A stretch of DNA of 64,000 nucleotides from Phragmites australis. Taxonomy: Eukaryota > Streptophyta > Magnoliopsida > Poales > Poaceae. Below the pieces are notes generated by a model. The model worked only from the letters and a program-made list of their open reading frames with translations, had not been told where the DNA came from and ran no database searches. Location: assembly GCF_958298935.1 (NCBI RefSeq), contig NC_084938.1, positions 27,509,501-27,573,500 of the forward strand, given 5' to 3'. This document shows positions 22,220-33,494 of the stretch, piece by piece (the first letter of the stretch is position 1; each line of letters opens with the position of its first letter). The translations under genes were made by a program, and so were the position numbers.

Positions 22220-24059
22220 ACTAGTTTGGACTGGTAGAGTTCCATCCTAATCTTGGCCTCGGGCAGCAAGCTCTAGATCAACGGGTCGAGCGACTTGTGC
22301 CTTTGCTTCCACGCCCACTCAAGCACCGTCAGAATCTCGGCCTGCCCGAGCTCCTCGCTGTCGGGGACGTTGTGCGCGAGGTAACACACGAGGATCAGCG
22401 CTGCGGTCTGGGCATCTTGCTCGCCGAAGTAGACGAGCTGGACCAGGTGCTTGGCGCCGCCGTGGTCGATGATCGCCTTGGAGTGGTCCACTTGCAGGTA
22501 GTTCTCCGTGCACGCGAACTTGGTCAGCACGGCCACTTCCGGCTCGTCGAGAAGCCTGACGAGCGCCCGATGATTCTTGTCTCCGTCGCCCGGAACGTTC
22601 TTGACAGGCAGCCCAAGCAGGTGATGCAGGTGATGAGAAGGTCGTCGTAGTCGGCCTTCTCCACGACGGGAGGAGCTGGTCCACCACGGCGCGGGCCGCG
22701 AGGGAGGTGGGCTTGAACGCCGACTGCCGGAGGTCGGCGTTCTGCTAGGCGGCACGACAGATCTCCATGAGAGCCATCACGGAGTTGTACTGCACGTCGC
22801 CCGTGCTTTTCTCGAGGAGAACGGACAGGCAGAGCAGCGCCCTCGAGGCCTCGACTCGGTGATGTTCTTGCAGATGGCGGCATTGCCCGTGGCGAGCGTG
22901 CACAGTGCCCTGGCGGCGTGGGATTTCAGGTACGCTTTGATCTCCGGGTCCTTGAACTCCTTCCCTCTCGTGCTCTTCCCGGACAGGGATGCGTTGTGCT
23001 GCTTCGTCCCGGCGACACTGGCAGCACCCCTTGTCCCGGCGCCTGTCCCACTCGAACTGGCGCCACCGACACCGCCTATGATGAGCCTCGCCGCCATGGT
23101 GGTGGTGGTGGCTTGCTCCCCCGCGTCAGACGTGTTCTGCGAGCTGTCACTGTTCTTCTTGTCCATGACCACGGAGTGGATGGCGTACTTGGAGTGCTCC
23201 TGCGCCGTCTCGAGCACGAGGTGGGAGACGAGTAGGCGGATGATGTTGTGCTGCATGAACGCGTCCTGGCATTTGGGGTGGTTGGCGGCGAGCTCGGATA
23301 CGGCCCACGCCACCATGCCCTGCACCTTCATGGGCGCGTCCTTGAGGATCTTGGCGAAGGAGGTGCAGACCCCAGCGAGGATCATGAGGTCGACGCACTC
23401 GGGGTCGCGTCCGAGGAGCCTGATGGCGAGCGCGGCGCTCTCCTGGGCGTCGGCGCGGCCCTACTTGATGAGCCGCAGCAGCGGCGGGATGCCGTCCTCC
23501 TCGATAATGAGCCTGCCATAGCGGTCGTTGTCGCGTGCGAGAGAGACGACGCTGGCGGAGGCATCCGCGCGGGCCTCGAGGCCGCCGGTCTGGAGCACGG
23601 CGATCTGCTCCCATATGAGGAAGAGAATGGGCTCGTTCTGCGCCATGGGGGGCAGGCCGATGTGGTCGTCGAGATCGTCCTCAGAGGCAGCGTAGTTGGA
23701 GACGCGGAGGATCCAGGTGAGGTCTCCGAGGGAGTTGTTGAGCTAGCAGGAGGCCTTCTTGAACGAGCCTGCGGGGATGATGGTGAAGATGCGGCGGACG
23801 AGGCCGTGGTCGCGGAAGCGTTCGTGGAGCGCGGCGGCCTTGTCGAGCGCCCTGTCCGTGTCCTCAAGGATGCGGCGCGCAGGACGCTCGTAGAGGTCGG
23901 CGCGCGCGGCCTGGCGGAACAGGGTGGCGAGGCGCTCGACCTTGGCCTTGAGGTCCTGGCACTCCTGCCGGCACGTCTGCACCTCCTCCGCCCACTTGAT
24001 CACCTGCTCCGCGAGCTGGATCGGCTGCGCGAGTCTCGCCTTGAGGCCGTCAATCCCCG
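22220..24059 (-). pseudogene. ARMADILLO-REPEAT-ONLY (ARO) family pseudogene
   Basis: The minus strand follows a plant ARO protein nearly end to end: PIQLAEQVIKWAEEVQTCRQ, then LYERPARRILEDTDRAL, VRRIFTIIPAGSFKKAS, NEPILFLIWEQIAVLQTGGL, SVVSLARDNDRYGRLIIEED, KVQGMVAWAVSELAANHPKC, SHAARALCTLATGNAAICKN, CLSRTFRATETRIIG, FACTENYLQVDHSKAII and GGAKHLVQLVYFGEQ. ARO proteins are about 650-residue armadillo-repeat scaffolds linked in Arabidopsis to polarised growth of pollen tubes and root hairs. The frame is broken by TAG at 23745-23743, 23463-23461, 22747-22745 and 22275-22273. It also shifts near 22855 (at a CCTCGAGG), near 22665 and near 22555. No in-frame start was found; the ATG at about 24100 is one base out of frame. 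These are many lesions in otherwise well-conserved, GC-rich sequence, so either the loss is recent or the assembly is poor. Reading is certain for family, less so for function. Confidence 0.88.
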
Positions 24060-24360
24060 CCCCCGCGAGACCCTGCCGATCGGTCGACGGGATCCATCAA
24101 TGGCTCCCGCGAGGAATGAGGAACCCTCCGCCACTAAACAGAGAAAATTGCTTATATTGCTAATTTAGCTGCGTTTTGGAGATTTATTATTACGACTCAT
24201 ATCTTATTGATGTAGGTAATTTTATGCGTTAAGGAGAAAGATGGCATTTTATTAGAACGCAGTTAAATTAGTAGTAATTGGGCAAATTCCCCGACTTAAC
24301 GAGGGTTCGGTTAGAAACATACAAACCACAGCCTATACATTGCTTCTCCACATTACCGAG
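24060..24360. other. Upstream side of the ARO relic
   Basis: A short GC-rich leader to about 24140 (with an out-of-frame ATG), then AT-rich DNA. No promoter element is convincing. Confidence 0.35.
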
Positions 24361-24705
24361 GCATTTAGTCAAACACCTTGCGCAAGTGTCGGTTGGGTAG
24401 CTTTCATCTACACTTAGCTCAGCAGCACCCATGGTGTAGTCCATAGCAACAACAAGATCCGCGATGGCGCCATGGGAACGCCGACATCGACGATCACCGA
24501 TACAACAACAACTGACGAAGTAGGATGGTTGACAACGATGTCGAGTGTCAAGGCGAGCATGGCAAAGGCCGGAGCCATGGCTGGAACATCCATAGACATC
24601 GGCTCGCCGCCAAGGCATTTAGTCAAACACCATGCGCAAGTGTCGGCTGGACAGCTTTTATCTACACTTAGCTCAGCAGCACCCACGGTGCAGTCCGTAG
24701 CAACG
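24361..24705. repeat. Direct repeat pair, about 90 bp, 254 bp apart
   Basis: 'gcatttagtcaaacaccttg' at 24361 recurs as 'gcatttagtcaaacaccatg' at about 24616, and similarity runs on for about 90 bp through 'cttagctcagcagcaccca'. On the minus strand both copies read MGAAELSVDxSxPxDTCAxC-like sequence followed by LTKCLG. I do not recognise a family. It may be part of a decayed retroelement whose LTR side lies at about 24918-25270. Confidence 0.6.
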
Positions 24706-24889
24706 ACGAGAGAGGCCGTCGGAAAGTCAGACAGGATGTCGGAGCTCCTAGGGTCTTCAAAGTAGCAGTTGTATCCTTTACCCAGTGAGATTTACCTACC
24801 ATGTTGGAGGCTTGCAACGCCGCCAACAGCTTGGTAATCTCCGCTATCTACTTCTCCGTCTTAACTTTCTTGTGCTTGTAATCATGAAC

Positions 24890-25270
24890 CTCTTAGGATA
24901 GCAACAACTCTGATGCCAAATGTCACGTTCAAAGTTGATTGGCTCTCCAAATCAGCATAAATTCATGTAAACTCTCCAATAACCAAATCATATACAAGTA
25001 CTCAAGGTAGAAATTGAGAGAATTGGGGTTAGGAATAGAGAAATATAGAATGAGATAGGGAAGACTTATAGAGAGAGGACAGATGAAGCAAGCACAAGGG
25101 AGGAACAGAGCCAGAGATAGAAGGAGATGTTCTGTGTGATTCTTGATCCCTAGCACTACCATCTCGCTCAGTCCTTCACGTCTTAGTCAGTTGGGCCAAA
25201 GGCCAGCCCTCCTTGTATAGCTATGAGACCAACGTCAAGGGCCCATATACGTGACATGCGCTCCATACAT
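24890..25270 (-). mobile_element. Possible LTR/PBS remnant of a Copia-like element
   Basis: On the minus strand a sequence near 24919-24897 reads TTTGGCATCAGAGTTGTTGC, which resembles the TGGTATCAGAGC primer-binding site that follows the 5' LTR of Copia elements. DNA on its higher-coordinate side would be the LTR. No matching second LTR was found, so this is tentative. Confidence 0.3.
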
Positions 25271-26064
25271 GTGTTCTTGTACTGTCTTGTTCATTTTAGC
25301 TTTAAATTTTAAAAAATAATTTTTAAAAATTGAAGCTAAAATAAATAAACTACTTTTACAATCTATTTTTCAAAATATCACCCCTAGCTACAATCTACGA
25401 GCAACTCCGACTAATTTTTCTAAATTATGACTGTAAGTAAAATAAAATACTCACATGAACCTTCTATAATTACTTGCCAATACTTATTAATATACTCAAA
25501 CCGTTATTATTCTATGCCCCCCACCGTTATTTTTCTTTTCCCTATCCTCTATTCTATTCGTGAGTTCCTGCACCCCCTCCCCACACAGCACGCGACGTCG
25601 ATGCTGCCCAGATCCCTGCCGCCCTCGACGCACAACGTCTTTCTTTTTTTTTTGTCCGATCCGTTGTTCCCGAGTCCTGACTAATCACAGGCGGAAAGGG
25701 ATTGGAAGAGGCACGCGGTTCGGCGCGCTGGATGCCAGCCTCAGCCGTTACGTGCCGACGAGGCACGCAGGAGGCCGGCCTTGGCCACAACAAGGGGCGG
25801 CGTGCAGGCTGAATGCACTTGCGACGATTGGAGGCTCGCGGCACAGCGGAGCGCAGGAGGCCGGCCGCGCCACGACGAGCGGAGGCACACCGCACACGGC
25901 TCATTGGCACGCAGGACGGCATGAGGCCGGCTGCGACCACGGCGAGCGGGAGTGGCTGCGAGACTAGCGGTGGTGGCGGCACAGGGAAGGCTGGGCACAT
26001 GTCTGTGACGGCATCGCGCATGCGCGAGTAAGCAGAAGTGGATTCGCATCCTCTAACTTTGCCT
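25271..26064. other. No recognisable gene; GC-rich patch
   Basis: AT-rich, then a GC-rich patch at 25560-26040 with overlapping open frames on both strands. Compositions are arginine/alanine/proline-rich in every frame, which GC-rich non-coding DNA also gives. No domain is recognised. Confidence 0.4.
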
Positions 26065-26205
26065 GTGCTACAGTAATTCACGAGCGTATGAATAGTAAAT
26101 GCAGTTTGGTACTGTGTCAAAAAATATTGTATCAGTTACTGTTGAAAAAGGGTATTGTAACAGTGTTGCACCGCTGAAATACCTGAACTACAATTACTGT
26201 AGCGC
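26065..26205. mobile_element. Small MITE-like inverted-repeat element
   Basis: GTGCTACAGTAATT at 26065-26078 faces AATTACTGTAGCGC at 26192-26205 (13 of 14 positions pair). The interior is short and AT-rich with more 'ttactgt' motifs. No convincing target duplication, so the ends may extend further. Confidence 0.4.
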
Positions 26206-27625
26206 TCCTGACTTTGAGTCAGAGGATGCAGATACGACAGAAGTTTGGGAGCAGGGCACTGGGAAGAACAGACGAATGGAGTTGCCGGGTTAAGAGTTGT
26301 ACTTGTACTAGTGTGTTTATTTTTTTATTCAACTTTTGTATTTCTTTTGTTCATCCAAATGATGCCAAAATATACTATGAAAATTTCCTAAAATACTTGG
26401 TGTGATCAGGAACCTGTAGCTAAATTTTGGTGGCATTGCTACTTAGGTTGTGTTTTCATAAAAATATGAAGTTTTGGAGACTTTAAAATCTAGAAAATCT
26501 CTAAGGACCAGTGACACGATAATAAGAAGAAATTAGAGATTCTAAAACTAATCGACTCAAAATAAACAAGACAAACCAAAGCAATGCATTTGAGATGGAA
26601 GCAATGCATTTGAGATATATGCACTCAGAAAAACTAAATATTACAGATATTACACAATCAATACAAATATCTAATCTATTTCAGAATCTAGGATGTCAAA
26701 CATCCCTCGGTTTTTACACCTATGGTTTTTTACAATTCAGTTTTTCAAATTTTAAAATATAAAACTGATTTTTAGAATCTTAAGGTAAAACAAATAAATC
26801 CGTATGAAAATATCTTGCCGTTATAATTAGAGGATTATGGGTAGTTATTATGTTTCCTAATTAGAGTGTCCAATGGGGTGGTTATTCAGATAAATAAGCT
26901 GGTCGATGTCATATATTGGAACTTGTGAAGTGTCAACCGTAAACTACTTGATAGAACCAATGGTGTTCGTGCCTTCTGTCATCTAGGTTTTGGAATGCAG
27001 AAGTACCTTCGTACGTTGAATTTTATGAACTGGTAGTATTCTACGGTACAATGACGATTATTTTAGTACAGTATTTTGTCATCGAAAGGCACACTTGAAC
27101 TAACTGCTCCCAAAGTTGACTCTGCACCTTTTATACCCGTTTCTTCAAGCACATGATCTCAGCTCTCTGAACTCTGAAGTCTGAATGAATCACTCTGACA
27201 TTGCCAAATCATTCTGTATAACAAATATTCCACATCAATTCCCTCCCGGAAGAAAAAATGAAAAACACAGGTTGTTCTGACAAACCACAGTGATAAACTT
27301 TTATACGTTCCACCTCTTCAGTCTGCACAGTGAACTTGTTTCACTCATCAATGCAGAAAGTCAGGCACACGGTTGCAATTGTTCAGTTGTTCCAGTTACT
27401 TCAAGGCATACACTGGTCTATATCTTAATATCTATAACAATTCCGGTGCCTTGAGATTTCAAGCAACAAATCAATGCCATCATGCCAACCATGCAGCTGC
27501 TAAGCATCTCGTAATCGGTTTTGATGAACTAATTCATTGAATTCAGGGATCTTATTTCCAAGAGGACAGCCAGCACCAAAACTTTCCTGCAGATTTTTAT
27601 CTAAGAAAGTTATAAAGATCATACC
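26206..27625. other. AT-rich intergenic DNA
   Basis: No gene, RNA or transposon ends recognised. A short direct repeat, 'agcaatgcatttgaga', occurs twice near 26580-26620. Confidence 0.45.
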
Positions 27626-30600
27626 ATGAAAAATTGGATGAGGCAGTTCTCATGGCTTCCAGCGATCCGGGCTGCTCGACGGCATCACTTCGTAGCTATC
27701 CACGAATTCACCTTGGCCAAATTGAAGGAAGAGGATGATTGTCGTTTTCAGGCGCGTTTGCACCTAGAGCATGCGGTTAAGGATAGATTTTTCCGTTCGG
27801 CAATTCTGGCGACCAGAGATGTTCCGGTGGAGAATTCTACACCTACACCGACTACATCGCAGCTTGTCTCTGATGTGGTCATGGCGAGCTACTCTACATG
27901 GGAGATCGATTCAACGGTCAATTGCTTGGCCCTGGCGGAAACTCAGATGGGTCACGAGGTACGCACATCTTTTGATGATGCAGGTGAGACGGTGGCTGAG
28001 AAATTCATGGCTTCTGTGGTGTTGTGGTGTCCATCGTCTGGTTCTTGGAAAGGTCTGCTGACGAGGCCTAGAATCTCCCCCTCCCCCAACGTACGCTTGG
28101 TGATTGTCTGCCAGAGCTGTTCAGACGACGATCTGCGCAATTGCCGAAGATTAGCTCTGAAGTCCGATCTGGTTTCTACGGGTGTTCAAATTTTGAACTG
28201 TGATTCCGAAGGGCCTATTCATGGGCTGAGCTCAGCTTGGGCCAGGTGGTACTCGAGTCTGGCCTCCCTTTGAGCCTGACTGGGGGTTTTTTCGTATAAC
28301 CCTAGTCGATGCTGGGCTATTGTTCCACCATGAGACACAGTTGTTCCTCATCGTTCGACTCCTGATTGCTCTTACGCGACTACTGTGATCAATAGACGTT
28401 TGACTTCTAATCGCTCATACGTGGCTGCTACGATAAACGGGATAGCCGGTGGAGGACATGCTGATGGAAGACATGGCGGATCTACTGGCACCAGGGGTTC
28501 CAGCCGGGGGAACATGGGGTTTCGGCACCCACGTACCTTCAGGCGGGGAGTTTATGGTGGGCACAACAATGGCAAGGGCTGTGATGCGCGTTGAGGCTAT
28601 GGCCGTAATGGATGGGGTCGTGGCAACGATGAAGGTGGACGTGTTCACGAACAAGGTGTTGGTCAGGGGCACGGTGGTGGCCATGGACATGGTGGTGGTT
28701 GCGGAGCCGGCTGTGGCTTCTAGAAGGCGCCTCTGATGCAAGATGAAATGGCTAACTAAGGGCTTCATCATTCAGGGTCCTCGGATCCAGCCGCTGCACA
28801 GGTCGTGCTGTCAGTGACTCATGCGAAGAAGTGTCAAGTGGAGAAGGGTGAAAGCTCCGGAGTGCATGGTGAGGCTAGAAAGAAGAAGCAAGTAGTGTTG
28901 TGCTGCCACATTTGCGAGGAGGCACATCTTACCCCTGAATGTCCGCTTTTGCGAGCTCCAAAGCCGGCTGCAACCTTCTGCGGTTTTGCAGGTGATAATC
29001 TGGGCCTTTTCCAAATTCCTAATGCTGGAAAAATAGTGAACAACACACTCAAGAAAGAGACATCTACCGCTTTGATTTGTATCAAGGTGGGGTGTGGTTC
29101 TAGTCGAATCAATCAAGACTGAGTTGGCTCGTCTCATCCCTGTGAAGTGGACATGGCTGGTCCAGGAACATGAAGATGGATTCATTGTTCCATTTCCATG
29201 CAAAGTGGAATTACAAAGAATGGTGGCTATCCGTGAGGTCAGAACGGACAAAGGAGAGGGGGTCATGACTTTCCACGAGTGGGATTAGAAGATTGAACCA
29301 CACCAATACTTGTAGAAGGTGTGGGTTAATGTGTATGGGGTTCCTCTCGACATAAGATCTTTTCTACTGTTGTGTGCGGTTGGATCCATTCTTGGTTCTA
29401 CCCAGAAAGTAGATATGATATATACAAAGATAACAAAGGTAGTCCATTTATTGGTCGTGGTTCCGGATGTCAAAGACATTCCCGATGCTACTGATATAGC
29501 GGTATATGACGCGATGTATGAATTTTTTTTCAAGGTTGACAAGATTTTGTGTGATGGCAAATGGGAAGATAACCTTGATAATGATAATGATGAGGAAGAT
29601 CACCATCAGGGAGAGGAGGAGGATATGGAAGGCAGAGCCTCTAAAAGACCTAAAAGTGATTCATTGGATGACAATAATGCTCCATCTGATGATACACATA
29701 GGGTTGAAGCAATGCAACAAGACCCTAAGGCTGATGACCCTGCAACTAAAGATGAGGATCGTGTAAAGGAACTGGTTGATGAGGCAATCAACTTGGCTGT
29801 GGATAATCTTTTATCGGAGATAGTACACAAGGTCATTGCCAAGGATGACAAGACTGAGGACGAGATGGAGGAGGTTAAGGACTCACTGGGTATCAACACT
29901 TCTAATACGATTTTTTGTCTCGAGGTTAAGCAGACATTGTCGGTATGCTCTTTGGTGCTACTAGAGGTGGAGATGCCTGCTATTTTTGATCATGCAGTAG
30001 GCGTTCCTTTAATGCCTACAGATGGGGCTGCCAGGGTGTGCGAGGTTTCTCTGTGGTGGTCAGGTGGAGATGAGGTTGACATGGGAGCTTCCTTGTCTAT
30101 TGCCACTAGTGTCTTGTCCCGTGGCATGGTGCCGAGGTCCAGTGCCACTTTTGGGGTCGTGAGTGGTGTGGCACGAAGTCCTGTGCTGCGGTGGTAGCTA
30201 GCTTTGCCACGCCATGGGTGCAGGAGGGCTTACAACCAAAAGAAAGCGGGGTGCAGGATTTCCCGATGCCACAGGAGGCTTGTGCGCTGGAGTGTATGTT
30301 GTCAATAGTGTTTGTAGCGCCAGTTTGTCCAGTAACAATGCCTGAGGGGGTGTCTGCAGCTGCGGGTGATGCAATGGAAGTGGCCGCATGTGGTTTGGTG
30401 ACTTTGTCCAGTGATGTGCACGGTGCGCAGGTAGTGGAAATCGTAGCCTGCAGTTTGCTACTTCCATGCCTCCTTTCTACTCAAGAGATGGAAGATGCGG
30501 AGGCGGTCCTAGGCACTTAGCGACAACATATGACAAAGGGTGATGTTGAATCTGTGTCTGATGCTGCTTTGGTTGGTGATGTTGTAGCGCCGACAGAAGT

Positions 30601-31135
30601 GGTTGAGTTGACGACTGCATGTGCTAATGGTGTAGCCATTGAATTCGATCACAGTGAGTCTGCGGTTTGCAATGTGGATGCTGTCGAGGTGGTTGTGCTG
30701 GATGCTGGGACACCGATTGATTTGTGCTACCTAGCAGTCCAGGACTCACCATTGATTAAGCACGGTGATGCTGTGTCCAGGCTGACAATGATGCTTATTT
30801 CCAGGTTGTGCAGAATGCAGTTGAAGGAAATGGTGATTGTGTAACATTGGAGATTCAGTCAGGAACACCTACATTATCATGCTTGCGTGCTACCATTGAT
30901 CACAGGAGGGTAGTGTTTGAGGCTTTCTCAAGACAACAGCTGCAACATCTTTGTAAGCAAAATGGGGTCAGGACCAACATAAAAAACTGAGATGATTGAG
31001 GCTTTGGTGGCGCTACCGAGGTTGGTTGGTGTCGAGGAGGTTATTGTCAAGACACAGACTGCAGTTCAAGAAAGGGTAGCACCGGGGGATATTTTCAAAG
31101 TCCCGAGGGCTACCATGGTCGCTCGATGCCCTAAT
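27626..31135 (+). pseudogene. Decayed zinc-knuckle/DUF4283-like retroelement protein
   Basis: A long plus-strand coding relic in pieces. 27626-28273 is an open 215-residue frame I do not recognise. 28440-28740 encodes a glycine-rich stretch. 28805-29122 has a CCHC zinc knuckle (CHICEEAHLTPEC) followed by FCGFAGDNLGLFQI. 29094-29290 continues in another frame with LARLIPVKWTWLVQEHEDGF, then CKVELQRMVAIREV. After TAG codons at 29287 and about 29314 it resumes with KVWVNVYGVPLDIRSF and VVHLLVVVPDVKDIPDATDI. These match the pattern of grass DUF4283/zinc-knuckle proteins, which are mostly annotated as retroelement-derived. An acidic stretch (about 29570-29640) and a long variable region follow to 30840. 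A SAP-like tail (LQHLCKQNGVRTNIK, then EMIEALVALPRLVGVEE after a frameshift) ends near 31135. The family is inferred from pattern, and I cannot say which element type it came from. Confidence 0.55.
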
Positions 31136-31395
31136 AGCAGCTGACATCAAGCTTTAGGAGATGGGCTCTCGATGATCCAAACGAAACATCTTGCAGCGAA
31201 GCGCAACCTAGATGAAGGGAATCTTCAGAGAACTTATTGGTTAGGTTTCTAGAGGTTGCTTCAAAAGAAAATACGAAGAGAAGACATTATGAAGGTATGT
31301 CATTGTTTAGATGTGGTGACCATACAAGTCTTCATCAAGAATGAGTAGCCGCATAATCATAGGCTAACTGCGAGGCCAACTGCGACTGCGAGGCC

Positions 31396-32040
31396 ATGGT
31401 CGCCTCCCTCGAGGCCTCCCTCGAGTACCGCCTCGCACCCGAGCACCGCCTGCCCGCCGCCTACGACGACGCCGTCGCGGCCGTGCGGTGGCTCCGCGAC
31501 GCGGCGCTCGCGGACCCCTGGGTCGCCGCGCACGGCGACCTGTCCCGTTGCTTCGTCATGGGCAGCAGCTCCGGCGGCAACATGGCGTTGTACGCGGGAG
31601 TCCGGACCAAGGGCCTCGATCTGACCCCCGCCGTGGTGCTTGGGCTCCTGCTGCACCAACCCTACTTCGGCGGCGTCGAGCGGACGCCGTCGGAGGCCAA
31701 GTCGGAGAACGACTCCATGCTGCCACTGGAGGCCAACGACAAGCTCTGGAGCCTCGCGCTGCCAGTGGGCGCGGACCGCGACCACGAGTTCTGCAACCCC
31801 GCGAAGGCGATGCCGCCGGAGGCGGCGTGTGGCCTGCCGCGGTGCCTGGTGACCGGGTACGACGCCGACCCGCTAATCGACAGACAGAGGGAGTTCATCC
31901 GGTGGCTACAGGAGCGCGGCGTGGAGGTCGTCGCCAAGACAGAGTTCATTGGGTTCCACGCCGTGGAGCTCTTCGTGCCGGGGAAGGCCGAGGAGCTGTT
32001 CGCCACCGTGCGCGAGTTCCTCTACGCCGACGACGCTTGA
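31396..32040 (+). pseudogene. N-terminally truncated class-I carboxylesterase (CXE family)
   Basis: An uninterrupted frame of 214 codons reads like the last two thirds of a plant carboxylesterase of the HSR203J/GID1-like alpha/beta-hydrolase family: SLEYRLAPEHRLPAAYDDAV, FVMGSSSGGNMALYAG, LLLHQPYFGGVERTPSE, VTGYDADPLIDRQREFI, EFIGFHAVELF. The catalytic triad is all present: Ser58 in GSSSG, Asp158 in DADPLID and His188 in FHAVE. Missing is the N-terminal third, including the HGGG oxyanion-hole motif, so the normal length of about 310-330 is cut by about 110 residues. The upstream sequence is unrelated and abuts the retroelement relic, so an insertion or rearrangement probably removed the 5' part. 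The ATG at 31396 is only the first Met in the surviving frame. GC content and codon use are those of a typical GC-rich grass exon. Expression would need a new promoter. Confidence 0.75.
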
Positions 32041-33489
32041 CGCGCACTGATGATGCATCGCATCCTCCATCGTCGGATTGACCTGTCACCTCATGCTGTT
32101 GATTAGTTCGTATCTGTGGGCAAATAATTCTCGGCACCGTTGAATGCTGATAATGACTTGGTACGGTGCCGTTCCTGTGCGAGTTGGCCTCATATTACAA
32201 TCCTTCCTGTGTTCATGGATCGTATTGGTGCAACCATGTGATTATTTCTGTGCTTACCTTGAAACAAAGTTCAAATGCTATTGGGTCTGTCAAGAATGTA
32301 GCTTCATCTTACTGTGTGCTTATGGTTACGAACTTCTGTTCTAGTGCAAGTGCAATTTGCAGATATGGTTACGAACTTCTGCTCTCACCTTATGGGGAAG
32401 GACAGCAATTTGCACCCTGAATTTTTCATTTCAAAACGTGTGCAACTGTTTCATTGAATTTTGTTAGTTCACTAGACATATTTAAAGATAAAATCGTTCC
32501 TCCTTGAAAAGAAATATCCTCATGATAGACATCATTGATACTTGCTAATAGGGACGCTGGCACCGACACTGTTTCTGATGCTTCTCTCTCTCTCCAAGGT
32601 ATTTCTGATTTCGATTGGGTGTTTAGTGTTGACAACCCGAAGGGCTGCTAAGCACTTAGTATTAGAGAGTGACTTAATAAGCATAACTGTAGGATTATCT
32701 TAAATATGTGTCTTTCCAAAAATATTTATTCTTGAGCAACAATATCAGAGAGCCAACATATTGTTGAGTCCCGACAGGAAGCAACCTTGTGATCTGAAGC
32801 GAGGCAATTGATACATCTTCCATGCATTCTTCTTAAATAACTGGCTGATTTCGGGCGTTGTTTTGGCATTACAGCAGCTTCGCGGGAAGGGGGGGGGGGG
32901 CTTTGAATGCATTCTCTCCTTTCTCCACCAGTACCTCGGCTTCACCTTGTTCCAATCTTCTGAAGCAAAATCGTTCTCTCAATATTGATTCCATTTGAAA
33001 GGGGGATTCTGTTTAGGACTCGATATTGACTCTGTTTAGGACTCGATATTTATTCCATTTGAAGGCTTCTAGATGGTTCTCCCTGCGTACTCGAGCTGGA
33101 TTCGTGCAGATTTTGCCGTTCAGTTTGTTTCGGTCATGGAGATAGAGGGGGCACCTTCTATGCTGCTCGGCTAGAGGAAGGAGAAGGCCAACGTGGGCCA
33201 GCTGGGCTTGCTGCGTAAGGGGAGGAAGGAGGGGCTGGCTGGGCCTGTGGCGTTGAGAGGCGAAGCAATGGCTTGGGCCCGAGGGAAAGACTGTGGGCTG
33301 GGAGAAAAGAAAAGGAAAGAGGAGGGCGTTAGGCGATCCGAGAAGAAATGGGGAGCTGGCCGTAAGCACGCCGAAGGAGACATGAGCCTGTTGGAAATCT
33401 GAGAACCCACTTGTCCTTTTCCTCCTCCTCTCTCTCTCTAGTGATATGCATGTATATATGTATGTATTCATGTAAATATGACAAAAATG
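32041..33489. other. No recognisable gene
   Basis: AT-rich DNA downstream of the esterase relic. There is a repeat of 'ggttacgaacttctg' at about 32324 and 32367, a 12-base G run at about 32890, and a purine-rich patch at 33180-33400 without a recognisable protein. Confidence 0.45.
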
Positions 33490-33494
33490 ATGTT

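Noticed and set aside
23248..24168. 306-codon plus-strand open frame
   Set aside because: Antisense shadow of the ARO relic. The minus strand matches the armadillo family; the plus-strand protein matches nothing I recognise.
25554..26120. 188-codon minus-strand and 135-codon plus-strand frames
   Set aside because: Overlapping, compositionally biased frames in a GC-rich patch, with no domain, start context or splice evidence.
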